Source of the DNA: Amblyornis subalaris
Lineage: Eukaryota > Chordata > Aves > Passeriformes > Ptilonorhynchidae
Length of the DNA: 64,000 nucleotides
Assembly (NCBI GenBank): GCA_018881555.1
Contig: JACAXG010000012.1
Location: 9,929,480-9,993,479 of the forward strand
Direction of reading: 5' to 3'
Below, in pieces: positions 22,091-33,165 of the stretch. The notes under the pieces are model-generated. The model did not search any database. It was not told where the DNA came from and was given only the letters and a program-made list of their open reading frames with translations. How positions within the stretch are numbered: the first letter of the stretch is position 1; each line of letters begins with the position of its first letter. Both the position numbers and the translations under genes were made by a program.

Positions 22091-25000
22091 GTGACGCCAT
22101 TAAACACATCCTCATTGAGGGATCACTCAAATGCTGCTCATTTCTAGATCAATTATTGACTTGAATCATGTTAAAGTTTAACGTGAATATGCTAACATAT
22201 CACCTGTACTTATAGTGTGATAATTATACGGCTATAAAATTCTTCTAAAATACCAGGAAAATTAGCTACTACTGGATAAAAAGCCTCACAGACTGGTCTG
22301 GAGCCCATGCAAAGAAATACAAAGATTCCCATTATCTTTGAATCAGCTTCGCAAGAAGTAATCAATTTATATTATTAAACACATTTACAGATTAATTTCT
22401 CTCCAGTTAAAAATTTTGCTTCCAAAAAATGTTGTGTCTAACCTTATCAGAAAGGAAAGAAGGGGGGGTGGATGAGAGTGAGCGAGAAAGGAAAGGCATC
22501 GTACCATAAGCAGCTTGCAATGTTACAAACATGAGAACAATCTTTTTTAAAAAAAGAAAAAAAGCCCTGCTAACTTTTTCGCATTTCAACAAACTTTTCA
22601 ATTAGGATTTCTTCCTGGCTATTTAAATATGCTTAAAGTAATGATTTGCTGTAATTTGTCTTTTTCCTTTGGAAACATACCGTGCTATTGTCAGCTTTAA
22701 AAAAGAAGCAATTTTCTGACTTTTGAGATTGAGTAGGTCATGGAAAAATTACTACTGTGGGAGCCTATAATTAAATCGAAAATGCAGCTGCACCTATAAA
22801 AAAATAAAATTAAGTTTATTCTATTAATATTTGAGTCTAGAATTGTATTTGACTCTTCAGACACAGGTCAGCTCAAACTGTACCTTAACTGCAGAACGTC
22901 AGTAGCTGCACAGCCACTTGCAAAACCAGACATGACATAGTATGCACAAACATATTGCCAAGTATTTGCTGGTAACTGAATTAGATTCAGCGTAGCATGA
23001 TTGCCATTTACACATGTAGTCACTTTCTTTCCAGTTTTCCTAGAACTGGTACTACATCTTTGGTTTTTTTAAGAAACTCAATTAAAATAAATCTACGTAA
23101 AATCACTAATGTTTATTATAAATTTAACTAGAAGAAAGAGAGTACAGAAGGGGACTTTCGAACAAAATTGTGTAGTACATCTGAACTGAATAAAGATCTC
23201 TTCCCAGCATTTGACTAGTCATAAAATGAGGACAAGGTTCTAGAAAGTACCATGATACAAAACCAGGCTTTGTGTACATATAAATAAAATTTATCATAGA
23301 TCCTGACTGAATGGTTACATGGTATCAGATACAGAATTAAATGTAAGTGAAAATATTGAAAAAAAATTTTGTGACCCACAAGAGATTTTACAATACCTAA
23401 AATACACAAAATTAACAAAAGCCTCACTGAGAAAATAAGATACAGATACATTGTCTAACAACTCATAAGACTTGTTCTGATATCTGATAATAAAAAATGC
23501 TTGCACAGAAATCTTAAAAGAACTATATAAAATCAAAAGAAGAACAAATCAGTCTAAAATAATGGTACTGGTTTTATTTGTTAGTAGTAATAAAAATAGC
23601 TTTTTAAAAATAACTGCATTTAGGATGACCACCTTTCATGATTTTTTAGGGTAATAATAGATGGGATTCTACAACTCTTCCTTACTGCATGATTTTATAG
23701 AAATAAATAAATACTGATGTTCTTTTATATATTACACAATCATTTGTAAAACTACATTTCCTTAAAACCTTCTCTAATTCACTAAGTTTAAGGGTTACTT
23801 TTTCCTTTCAATAAAGAGGAAGGAAATTATTCTTCTTCTTTCCAACAGTCATTTTCACATGTCCAGCTTTCTGTGCTATTATGAGGAATGTACCTAAACC
23901 CATACAGTTTATGAATGTCTATACCCTATTTATTACCCGTAAGCTGAAATCCTTTCTTCGTGTGCAAACTCCACTACTTTAACACACATATCACATCTAA
24001 TACAACCATCAACAACTACTGTGAGAATGAAAACAGCATATCAGAAATGGTAAAAAAAAAAAAGAGATTTGTGAGGAAACATTGCACACAACACAGGAAA
24101 GATCTTTTTTTCCCCTTTCAGAAATGGCTTGTGAGCGACAGTGTTGTTGCAGAGAGAGCCCACAAAACCTGTATCATCCCGTACACTGCTTGATTAAGCC
24201 CAGAAGTGATCCTAAGAACCAGCAGTTTAATTATTTGATTTCACATCTCCAGATTGCTTTCTCCCGGCTGCCTGTTTGGTCAGCGGCATGATTTTTTTTT
24301 TTTCACTTCGTGCCGTGGAGCTGGATTTCTATTTTCCAGCTGCATATATTCCATGGAGGAAAAGAAAACTGATCCATGAAGTTCCTATTTGCATAAAGCG
24401 CAGAAACATCTGTCACAAGATTCTTGTTGGTGGATTGAAGCATCAGGAGATACTGCCACTGATCATCTGCCTTAATACTATTGAATTCTGTTTCTGTCAA
24501 TAGGATCTCTGAGTGAGGGTGTTTAAGGAAGCAGAGAAAAGAGAGTTTGCTCAGAGAAGACATATTCTTACTATTACTTGAAATGAGTGATTGGTTACGT
24601 GACACTGTCTCACACAAACACTCAGAAATGAGCTCTGCCCCAGGATCAGCAAATGCCCTGTTCCCTGTGATATGAGCTCTTTGCAAATACAGATCTTATA
24701 AAGGTATGCAATGATTTAATCAGCATCCTGCAGTTGCCTACAATGCACAGCAGCTTTTTTTGTTAAACCTCATGTAATGAATGATCCATGTACCAGGGCT
24801 AACATTACAAACTGCTCGATCTGCAGTGCTGGTTTGAGTTTTGATTTTGGTTTAGGCAATCAAATTTTAAAATCTCAAGGAAGAATCATCTTTGTCTCAG
24901 ATCAGGAAAAATTTCATTCTGTTTCTGTGTGTATATATAATGCATGACTACAACCATAAATATCAGGTGGAGCAGCCAATTCGTTCATACAGAATACACA

Positions 25001-25600
25001 AATAGAACAGAATCTCAATGAAATATAATAGCAACAATTTAAAAAAAAAACCCAGAACGACTGTTAGATCAAGTGTAATTTCTAAAAACACTAAAAGTAC
25101 TTTTGTTAATATACAAAATCCATATTTTTGTGTTACATTCTGCTCTTTTTTATTACAGATGATTTTTAAAATTCACTAGCTCTGTTGATAAAATTGTACA
25201 AACAGGTTTCAGGCTGGCCTCCTCTCTCACACCACCAAGAATCAGAAATCAGTCTAATCTATGGTATGCAGCGCAAACAAAGTGCTCTTCTTAGCGTCTG
25301 TGTTTTGTGGAGTTTAACAGCCAATCTGAGAGGAAAATAAAGTTTCTTCACATTTACTACCTACTTACGTCTGAAGCAGCATGAAGGTGATCAATACAGC
25401 ACTATTCCCTGTTTTCTGCCAGAAGCTCTGAGATAGTCAGGTTCCTAAGCTAGGTCAGCAGAGATTAATATCACATTAGTAAAATCTCATTCATCATTGT
25501 CATTGTAAAACAAAAAGGCTTTAAATATTTCTTATTCATAGCTGCTCTCCATAACATGCATGTGTGTTGGTTTTTTTACCCCCCCTCGCTCCTTCACACA
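22091..25600. other. Long AT-rich, repeat-poor stretch; candidate conserved non-coding sequence
   Basis: No gene is recognised over 3.5 kb. The part at 22091-22420 has a motif-dense texture with an inverted TCF/LEF-like pair at 22320-22340. The part at 22800-23800 is very AT-rich and partly low-complexity. A 127-codon minus-strand frame at 24303-24686 has no recognisable domain. Whether any piece is conserved cannot be told from one sequence. Confidence 0.35.
22320..22340. promoter_or_regulatory. Inverted TCF/LEF-like motif pair (candidate)
   Basis: CAAAGAT (22320-22326) and ATCTTTG (22334-22340) are exact inverted copies separated by 7 bases. Both resemble the TCF/LEF core CTTTGAT. Function is inference only. 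Confidence 0.22.
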
Positions 25601-26949
25601 TTCACAGATATCTCCACTCAACTGCAAATGTCCGGGTGCAGGGAATACCTGCTAGGGAGCACAGCACGATAGGGTCACAGGATATTGTGAAACAATTGTA
25701 AAAATAATAATAAAAACCCAACAACTGCATCAGAAGTGATCTTTGCTCCCATACACGTTTATATAAAAAGTTTCTCTGGCAGTAGTTCACCAGCAGGCAG
25801 TAATTAGCTAAGATACTTCTTTGTAATTTTTTTGTTTCATAAATAATACAGGAGTTTACTAACAGGAAGTTTGTGGGAAGCAACAGTAAACAGTCTAGCA
25901 ATCCATCTGTTATTGCGGAATGCAAGAAAGCTGAATCAGATTCTGTGCAAGTGGACTATTTTTGTTGTTTGTGCTAGCAAAGATGTGTGGGAAATGGGCA
26001 TTTAGAGTCATTACTAACATGAACTCCTGCAGACCTCCTTTCTCCCTTGCCTTGTGGAAAGGGATGGCTGGGTGCAATTTCACCAAGAAGCTCGAGGACT
26101 TCTGTGGCTACAGAGCAGCTTGTAATAAACNTGAGCAAAACAGACAAGGCAATTGTATCAGATGTGAAATATTCAAGCGACAGTTACAAGGGGACTTTTG
26201 CTTCCTCGAAATCAATCTCAGAAAGAATGACTGCTAAATTAAAACACTCACAAACTCCTGTTAGCGCCTTCCTCAGCATCAAGATATTTATCAGGAAGAA
26301 GTTGAAGGGTTGAAGGGAACTGGAGTAGGAGGAAAGGAAACAAGGAAAAATAAGGTAACGATGGAGGTTGTACTGACAGACTTTCTGTGCCAGCACAAGT
26401 AGAGTCAAGCAAGGGTGAAAAAAAAGCTAGTATCTTTCCTGAAGACAGACTGTTCTGCTGGCATTCGTCCACCCTTGATATATTGCTTATGAATAGAAGG
26501 CTAGAAAGAGAGCGGGGGCAGGCGTGTAAATTAGTCACTACTACTACAAAAGCAAGCTTTCCTTGCCAGCGGCAATGCGGTGTCTCACCTCAAAGATTAA
26601 TTTGTAGCACTGAAGCGTGTGTCCAAGACAAAAAGTTGGGCTGCTAAATAAACGACAGCCAGAAGCCTAAGTATAGGGTTATACCCTGTGCTTACTAGGA
26701 ATCACTTAATTTTAACAAACTAACAAATTCTGCTTATTCACAACGTGTCTGAATATTACATATTGCACTTGGTTTAGAAGAGACAGTAAATACGCAGAAA
26801 GCCTCTGTCCAAAACAAAACCTACTAAAAAGCTGTACGAAGTTGTCAAGAAACAAAAATGTCAAATTGCTGGGCATGGTATCAGCTGATGGTTGTGCGCG
26901 GAACAACACCGGGGGCAGAGGCGTGGGAAGGGCAGTGTCAGTGTGATGC
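25601..26949. other. Non-coding stretch, nothing recognised
   Basis: Mixed AT-rich sequence leading into the CpG island. Overlapping frames of 74-107 codons have no known domain, and some cross an N. Confidence 0.5.
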
Positions 26950-27275
26950 TCTGAAATCCTCACAATGGCAAAGCGACGCGTTCGGCCGCCGGCCGGCGCC
27001 TCACGGTGCTGCCACACGCCGGGAGGAGCGCGGAGGCGATGGGCCCGCCGGGACTCGGGTCTCCGGCCCCGAACAGGGGAGCCGCGGCCTCTGGACCCTT
27101 CCGGCCGGGAGCCGCTCCCGCCGCCTGGCAAGGCCGCCGGTCCGCTGCCCTGCGCGGGCCGGGGCCGCGGGGCCGCGTTCTGTGGGAGCGCGGGCTGCGC
27201 GCGGAGCCGAGGGCAGCGCCGGGAGCTGCGCGAGCGGGCGGGCGGGCGCGGAACCCGCGCGCTCCGCGGCGCTCT

Positions 27276-27290
27276 GCTGCCCCCTGCCGG
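27276..27290 (-). promoter_or_regulatory. CTCF-like motif, minus strand (candidate)
   Basis: Read on the minus strand the sequence is CCGGCAGGGGGCAGC, which fits the CTCF core CCASYAGRKGGC with one mismatch at the third base. It is followed by AGAGC and preceded by GGG. Placement in a CpG island is typical. Occupancy is inferred. Confidence 0.45.
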
Positions 27291-27351
27291 CCCGGCGCGC
27301 GCACGGCGGCTCGGCGCTCCGAGGGGGTGGTGCGGGCGGCCCTGCCCGCCC

Positions 27352-27383
27352 GGGGAAACCCGGGGTTCCCCCGGGAAAACGGG
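27352..27383 (+). other. Potential G-quadruplex / hairpin sequence
   Basis: Four G runs (27352-27355, 27362-27365, 27373-27375, 27381-27383) are separated by loops of 6, 7 and 5 bases, meeting the usual G3+ N1-7 rule. Two loops contain CCC runs that could instead pair with the Gs as a hairpin. Confidence 0.35.
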
Positions 27384-27500
27384 AGCGACCCGGAGGCCTG
27401 CAGCCCTCTGCTGAGCCGCTGGCACTCCTCCTGCCACGCTGAGACTCTCCGGAGCGTGGCCCTCACGTACAAGTCGCCCGCTCTCACCGGCTTTACCTCA

Positions 27501-27699
27501 GTTTGAATAAGGAACATCAGAATGGTCAGTGAGGTTTCAAGGCTGCGCTGTCTGCGCTGGAGCACAAACTTTGGCAAACATGTTTTTACAGGACAGCACT
27601 GCACCGTTGCCTTTGCAGCTGATACTGACAATTCCATCGTTGTTCCTCAAAGCAGTAAAAGACATTACCTAATAACTGGTAGTGCAATCTTCTGCAATA
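27501..27699. other. Non-coding spacer between CpG island and CR1
   Basis: Ordinary sequence with no recognised feature. Confidence 0.5.
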
Positions 27700-27789
27700 C
27701 GATGATCCTGCTTGAAGAGGGATGTGGGGCCAAAGGACCCACTGTGATCCCTTCCAGCCTGACCCAATCTGTGAGTCTGTGATTCTATG
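27700..27789 (+). mobile_element. CR1 LINE, 5'-truncated 3' end
   Basis: GATGATCCTGCTTGAAGAGG is followed by GATCCCTTCCAGCCTGACCC and GTGAGTCTGTGATTCTATG, matching the 3' untranslated end of avian CR1 (GATCCTGCTTGAGCAGGGGG ... GGTCCCTTCCAACC ... TGATTCTATG). About 90 bp remain, with no coding part. It lies just outside the CpG island. Confidence 0.88.
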
Positions 27790-28908
27790 TACTGCAGTAG
27801 TTACAAATTCTGCATCCATTATGTCAATTACTCCNGGATGATGGAGAGTTACCTAATTAAAAAAAAAGATAGACTAAGCTTTTGATGATTTTCATTCAAA
27901 CTGGTGGAAAAGCCTGGAAATCCTTATTTTGAAACATCAGTATCTGAGNCTGTGTTGTCAGTGACTGCACCGTGCTCGTCCTTTCCTTGCACAAGCCCCC
28001 CAGAAGTGAATCACACAGCATCCCCACTCTACTGCAGGTCTCTGACAGGGGCACACATGGGTTTGGATCACTGACACAGCAGAAGAAGTGAAACTGTCAA
28101 AATGTGGTTTAGTAAAGCTGTGGCATTACTCCCTATGACTCCAGCTGTAGCCCAGCACTGGAAGCATCAAGCGTTTCTAGCTTCTTGGTTTGTTTTGGTT
28201 TTTTGAGTGTGGTAAAACTTACTGCTCCTGACTGGTTCTCTTTGAGCATTCACCTCCAAGAGACAAAGCTCCCATCTGTGATTTTATTGCTTTGAAGACT
28301 GAGAAGGATACTTTATATCTTACCGTCTAAATGTCACCCACTTCCGCACAGTTCAAGACATGTGCCACTGAGCCAGTTCTGCAGCAAAAAAAGAAAAATG
28401 TTGCACAGTAAGAATTGGTGTGATTTTGTAACAGGTTTTTTTGTACTGCCTGTATTTCACTCACTTGGTTAGAGTAGGGCTGGTTCATTTCAGCATCCCA
28501 ACAGGATTGATTCCAACACTCCTCAGTGTACCAGCACAGCCCAGGTGTTGAGTGAGGTCGTTATGACGGTCTGGGGCTCCCCCTAGGCACACACAGCCTC
28601 TCTGCAGGAGCAGCTCACTCGAGCATGGCATGCACNGATGTACACCGTTTTTCTGTAATCAGAATGAGACATAGCAAGCTTAGGAATCCAGTGTTCTCTG
28701 TCACAAAAAACTGCCCTGATGAAGGGTCCTGATGATACTTCTGCATATCCACTGATATGCACGTTTCTGCAACCCTGGATACCCAGCAAAACCCGTCCAG
28801 CAAGTGTTTGATGTTATAGATGTGTACCCGTGCACCACAGGAACTACAAATGTGAACTAACTGCAGGCTGGCAAAATGGTCCCAACACCGACCAGTCTGG
28901 ACACCAAG

Positions 28909-28957
28909 CCTTCCTTCCATCCCTCCATCCCTCCCTCACTCCCTCTGTCCCTCCCAG
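28909..28957. repeat. Polypyrimidine microsatellite, CCCT/CCAT type
   Basis: Nearly pure C/T sequence of imperfect CCTTCCAT and CCCTCCAT units, ending in CTGTCCCTCCCAG. A short direct repeat, CTTGCTAGAC, follows twice at about 28959-28980. Confidence 0.8.
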
Positions 28958-30175
28958 CCTTGCTAGACATCTTGCTAGACCAAAAGAAGAATCTAGCATT
29001 GGATGCAACTTGTGCCATTATTCATCTGGATTTCCCAGAAGAAGGCTACTAGAAGTGTTCTCCAAAAGATCCAACAGATTGCAACAGATCCAGAAAACCT
29101 CATCTCTTTCCCAAGGCTCTAAGGAAGAAAGTGACATCTCCACAAGCATGCCAAATCTTCACCTCCAAAATGCTAAGTCCTTGGTTCACACTGGCTGCAA
29201 TCAGGTGCAATAATACAAAGGCTGTAGTACTTGGTAGAAAACTGGGATTCTGACCACTTTTGGGTAGCCTGCCTTAACAACCCTGTTGAGTCTTTCCCTA
29301 GGCCTCACCTCCAGGTTAGCAAAAATAAGGCTACTTCATGTCCTTCTTTTAAATGCCAATCCTCTCTTTCAGACACCTTTGCTCAAGCTGCCATTCCCCA
29401 TGAGAGTCTCTGCTCAGGTAGGTTTATGGCCCTGTGGTGAGCTCTGAGGATGCCTTCTGTTTGCCTCTCACACCTTCCAAAGCAGTCAGTGCTCCTCCCA
29501 GCAGTAATCCCCGCAGTACCTGAAAGCAGGGACTTCCCATAGGGGGCAGAAGCTGTTATGGAGCCCATGAGAGCCCAGCATCTCTCCTTCGATGTTCAGA
29601 AGACACAAGTGGAGTAGGTCAGGTTCCCTGATGCAAGGTTAGTCTGCCATCGTAATTACGGAAATGGAAGATCAAACTCCTCCTCGCCAGAGTTCCCCCA
29701 TCTAATGCAGCTACACTACAGGAGAGAGCTTCTCCTAGACAGATAAAGTCTCTTTCCAAGCCCAGTTACCTCACTTGGATGAATCAATCTGTATTTTATA
29801 CCACTCCTGTTACTGCTATTTCTCTTGTATTTGGAAGTGAACTCATGCTGAAAACCACCAGCCTGTCAATTAAAAGTCTTATAGGCAGGGACTTTAGAAA
29901 TTGATGCTAGACTGGAACCTTTGCCCAGATTTATTGAGTCATGATGGTAATTTATTTCCCCTCTTTACCAGGGGAAAACCCTGTCTCTATAGTTACCTTT
30001 TCTCTTCACTCTGGTTTTGTGCCTAGTTCAGTTACCTGATTCTTACTATTTTCTCCTGTCCATGGTGACTAAACCCACTTTTATGGGTGCAACAGTATTT
30101 CATATGGCTTTGAAGACAGTGAGGCTAATTTAAAACACCCATGTGTGGATGCATGCCTGCCTGCATACACCTGCA

Positions 30176-30177
<2 letters not shown>

Positions 30178-30206
<29 letters not shown>
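30178..30206. repeat. (CA)n microsatellite
   Basis: An uninterrupted CA dinucleotide repeat of 29 bases, about 14.5 units. Likely length-polymorphic. Confidence 0.97.
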
Positions 30207-30208
<2 letters not shown>

Positions 30209-32934
30209 TTAAAATTCAGCCCCAGAGGAAAACTCTGTGAACAGGAAATCCTGACACCATGCAGCAGGTAACAAAGCAAAGCCTTCCCATAAACACCCAG
30301 AAAAACAAATGTTGAGAGGGTGTGAGCTGGAGGTTGGGAATCACACAGTTCTCCTTTATAATGCATCATGTAATTCTAGACAACACTGAATAAAAATGGT
30401 CATAGAAAGTCACAGCACGAGAAGAAGAAGAAAAATCTACCATGGTCTACAAGACACATTGCAGGCTCACTGAGAACTTTTCCCAGGAAGAGAGTTTCTC
30501 CTACTGAAATGGAAATTTGAGCTAATGGCAAGCAAATGATAAAGGTAAATTGCCTCCATGGTCACGTCCATGGAACAAATGCAGTATGGTCTTGTTGGCA
30601 TGTGCCCTTGAAAAACACATGCTGCTTTACTGGGAGGGAAACTGAGGGATCAGATGCTGCCTTCAAATGAGGGCTTGTGTGGAGACTGAGCCCTAACATT
30701 TCTGACAACCTGGAACACTCAGAGGAGCTAACAGAAATTCAAAGTGCTCAGCATATCATTAAAGGTGCACAGAACCCCACAGCACCAGGTCAGAAGACAA
30801 CTGTTTGTTGCCTCTTGTACCAAGCAGCGTAACAGTGAAGCAAAGGAAACTCAAATGTCTTTGTGCCTACACAGGAAGGTCTGGAGGACAGTGTCAGTGA
30901 TTTGCAGGGAAGAGTGGGAAAGTCGTGGTGAACTGTTCCAGGGCCTTGAACTCTTGCATCCTGTTCCATCTTCTAGGTCCCCTGTGGAGTGAAGCCACAC
31001 TCTGGAGCCTTACAAACTCCAAAGGCTTCTCTCCATCTCTGTTTTGTCTCCTGAGAGAAAGTCATACAGTTTAAATTCTCTGTCTGACAATCTGTCCTCT
31101 TAGGTTAATGATGAATGCAAAGAAGAAGTTAGCTAAAATTGATTAAATTCAAGATAAGTATCTGAAGATCTACTACACAGTAGCAAACAACAGAAACCAG
31201 CAACACAGATTTTCCCAGGCATTGATCATTCTTGATTCCTAAAGGCACCAGAAACGGTTTGCTGCTTCTGTATCCCTTGTAAAATTAAGACCAGTACTGA
31301 TTTAGAGGGTCCTAAGGTAGTCAGACCTTAATTCCACCCGCTAACTGTCCAGCGCTTGAGAATTTCCCGCCATCACATGCCCAGTATTAGCCCAAAACAT
31401 TCAATTCTTCTGTGGCAGACAGCTTTTGGGAAGACACTTAGCAAAGCAAGGCCCCGCGGCCTAGGGAACAGCTCTTCCTTCCTTCACCCTTGTCTGCTCA
31501 GCTTGTCACATCCTTGTTGAGGTGAGCTCTTCCCCACCAGCTTGGCTCAAATCTGTTTGCCAGTGATCTAAAATCACTGGAATTTTTTGAGACGTCCAAG
31601 ACAAAAAGTCCTAGAGAAAGGAACTGGGACAGGAAAACTACAGACATACTTGCTGACAAAAAANAAATTTTCTTCAGAAATGGAAATGCATTTCTTCCAG
31701 TTTTGTTACTCACAGAAAGTGCTGCTGGGAATATGTCAGAAATACATACCTACACGTTCTTTACTCTCAAATAACAGCAAATACAACTAGCACGAGAGGT
31801 AATGAGCACTGATGCATGTTTCCTCCTGTTGGTGGTACAGCTCTGAAGTGGGAAAAATCACATTGAAAATACAAGGCATCTACATAGGGGACATGTATGC
31901 ACAGAGCTCAGTGCTTAAAAAAAGACATTGTGTTTTATTAGTGACAAATAACCATTCCTAAAGAAAAAGCGTAGGTCATCAGTTTGGTGTCCCTGGGCGT
32001 GGTCTGAAGTGAGCACAGGACAGAGTTAAGGGCCTGCAATGTAAGTAGCAGAATGTGCACAGCTATCTGCAATCTGCATTGCATGAAATATAGCCACCAA
32101 AAATTGTGTGTTCTCAAATAAAGACATAATTACCTGAAAGACTGGAACACACTAACAATAATTTTAAATGTTAATCTAAGAAATGTTTATAACTAACTTT
32201 GTTTCAAAATGTTTTGACATTTCCAATACACTCATTCCACAAAGAGCCTCACAGTTAAAAAAAAAAAAAATTGCCAGGTCTTCATAGCTTTGAGCTCTAC
32301 TGAATGCCATCATCAGGTCACGCTTTGCGATGTTCTCCCTGGAGAATTTTTCAAGCCCTAGCTCTTTGGGTATGTTCTTCTGTCTCTGGACAGTGTTTCT
32401 TCCTAGCCCCTCTCATTACATGCAGTAATACATCTTCTGTTTCAATTCGAGGCTATTGTGTAATGTTACACCAGTCACATCTTAGAACTAGAGTGCTCAG
32501 CCTTCGTCTTATGCCCTTTTATTTATTTTTTTGCTGCCTTGCTTTGAGAATATCTCCCTCTGTCTGCAGTTGCAGTCATGTGCACCAATAGTTATGTTAT
32601 TTCTTGAAATAGTTCTGAGTTCCATCTATTAAATGTTTTCTCTGTGTACATAAAAGCAGCAATACCTGCATTTCTGAGTGCTTCCCCTTTGCAGCCCCTG
32701 TTTAGANGTTCTTATTTCTTACCTCTGCTACTCCCAAACCTCTGGGAAGTACCAGGGACCAGGTACCAGAAACGCGGTGCTCCTGTGGGTAACCCTGCGT
32801 GTCTTTGTACAGTGAATGCGTACAACAAAAGTACCCGTACCGATCACAAAAGAACAGCAAACATTCTTGCGCTGGAGAAATGAGTTGTGAGATTTGCCGA
32901 CCCTCTTCCACCCTGGAACATAAGCGGCTCCATC

Positions 32935-33165
32935 AAGATCGCGGCAAGGAGCAACCTGCAAACACCGCTGGGCCGGGCGCGGGGCGCTGCCGCTGCGCCG
33001 CCGCCGCCGCCAGAGGGCGGGCGAGGCCCCGCGGCCGCCGCCTCCCAGCGCTCCCGAAGGGCGCGAAACCCCGTCCCAACGCGGGATCAACACACGGCCA
33101 CACGCGGAAAACACCCTGCAGGGAACGTGCGAGTGACCACTGGAATAACACGGGGGCTTCCTCGT
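32935..33165. promoter_or_regulatory. CpG island 2 (small)
   Basis: About 230 bp of GC-rich sequence with more than 25 CpGs, including a short (CCG)n run at 33000-33010. AT-richer sequence lies on both sides. It contains a strong CTCF-like motif at 33006-33021. Overlapping frames of 72-189 codons on both strands show no known protein. It may be a promoter of an unseen transcript or a CpG-rich CTCF site. Confidence 0.65.
33006..33021 (+). promoter_or_regulatory. CTCF-like motif, plus strand (candidate)
   Basis: GCCGCCAGAGGGCGGG fits the CTCF core CCASYAGRKGGC with one mismatch at the third base and carries the favoured G after the core. It is the best CTCF-like match I found in the window. 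Occupancy is inferred. Confidence 0.5.

Larger units (their letters stand above)
26950..27500. promoter_or_regulatory. CpG island 1
   Basis: About 500 bp of very GC-rich sequence with dozens of CpGs stands out sharply from AT-rich flanks. It contains GC-box-like GCGGGCGGGCGGGCG (27234-27248), a CTCF-like motif on the minus strand (27276-27290) and a G-run set at 27352-27383. CpG islands usually mark promoters. Long frames on both strands (up to 241 codons minus, 194 plus) come from the lack of AT-rich stop codons, and none encodes a protein I recognise. It could be the promoter of a gene or long non-coding RNA whose exons I cannot see, or an intergenic CpG/CTCF site. Confidence 0.75.
27790..32934. 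other. Non-coding stretch, nothing firm
   Basis: About 5 kb between the two CpG islands with no recognised gene. It contains a polypyrimidine tract (28909-28957), a CA microsatellite (30178-30206) and several single N bases. A 127-codon frame (28830-29213) spans the polypyrimidine tract and shows no domain. Confidence 0.5.

Noticed and set aside
24303..24340. miRNA-like hairpin (AGCTGGA / TCCAGCT)
   Set aside because: The stem is only 7 bp with a 9-base loop, far shorter than a miRNA precursor.
26712..27637. Long open frames on both strands over the CpG island (up to 241 codons)
   Set aside because: High GC removes stop codons in all frames. The peptides are Arg/Ala/Gly/Pro-rich with no domain, and frames on both strands overlap, so coding is not supported.
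29530..29550. CTCF-like motif (CCCATAGGGGGCAG)
   Set aside because: It keeps AGGGGGC but the left half of the core fails at two positions.
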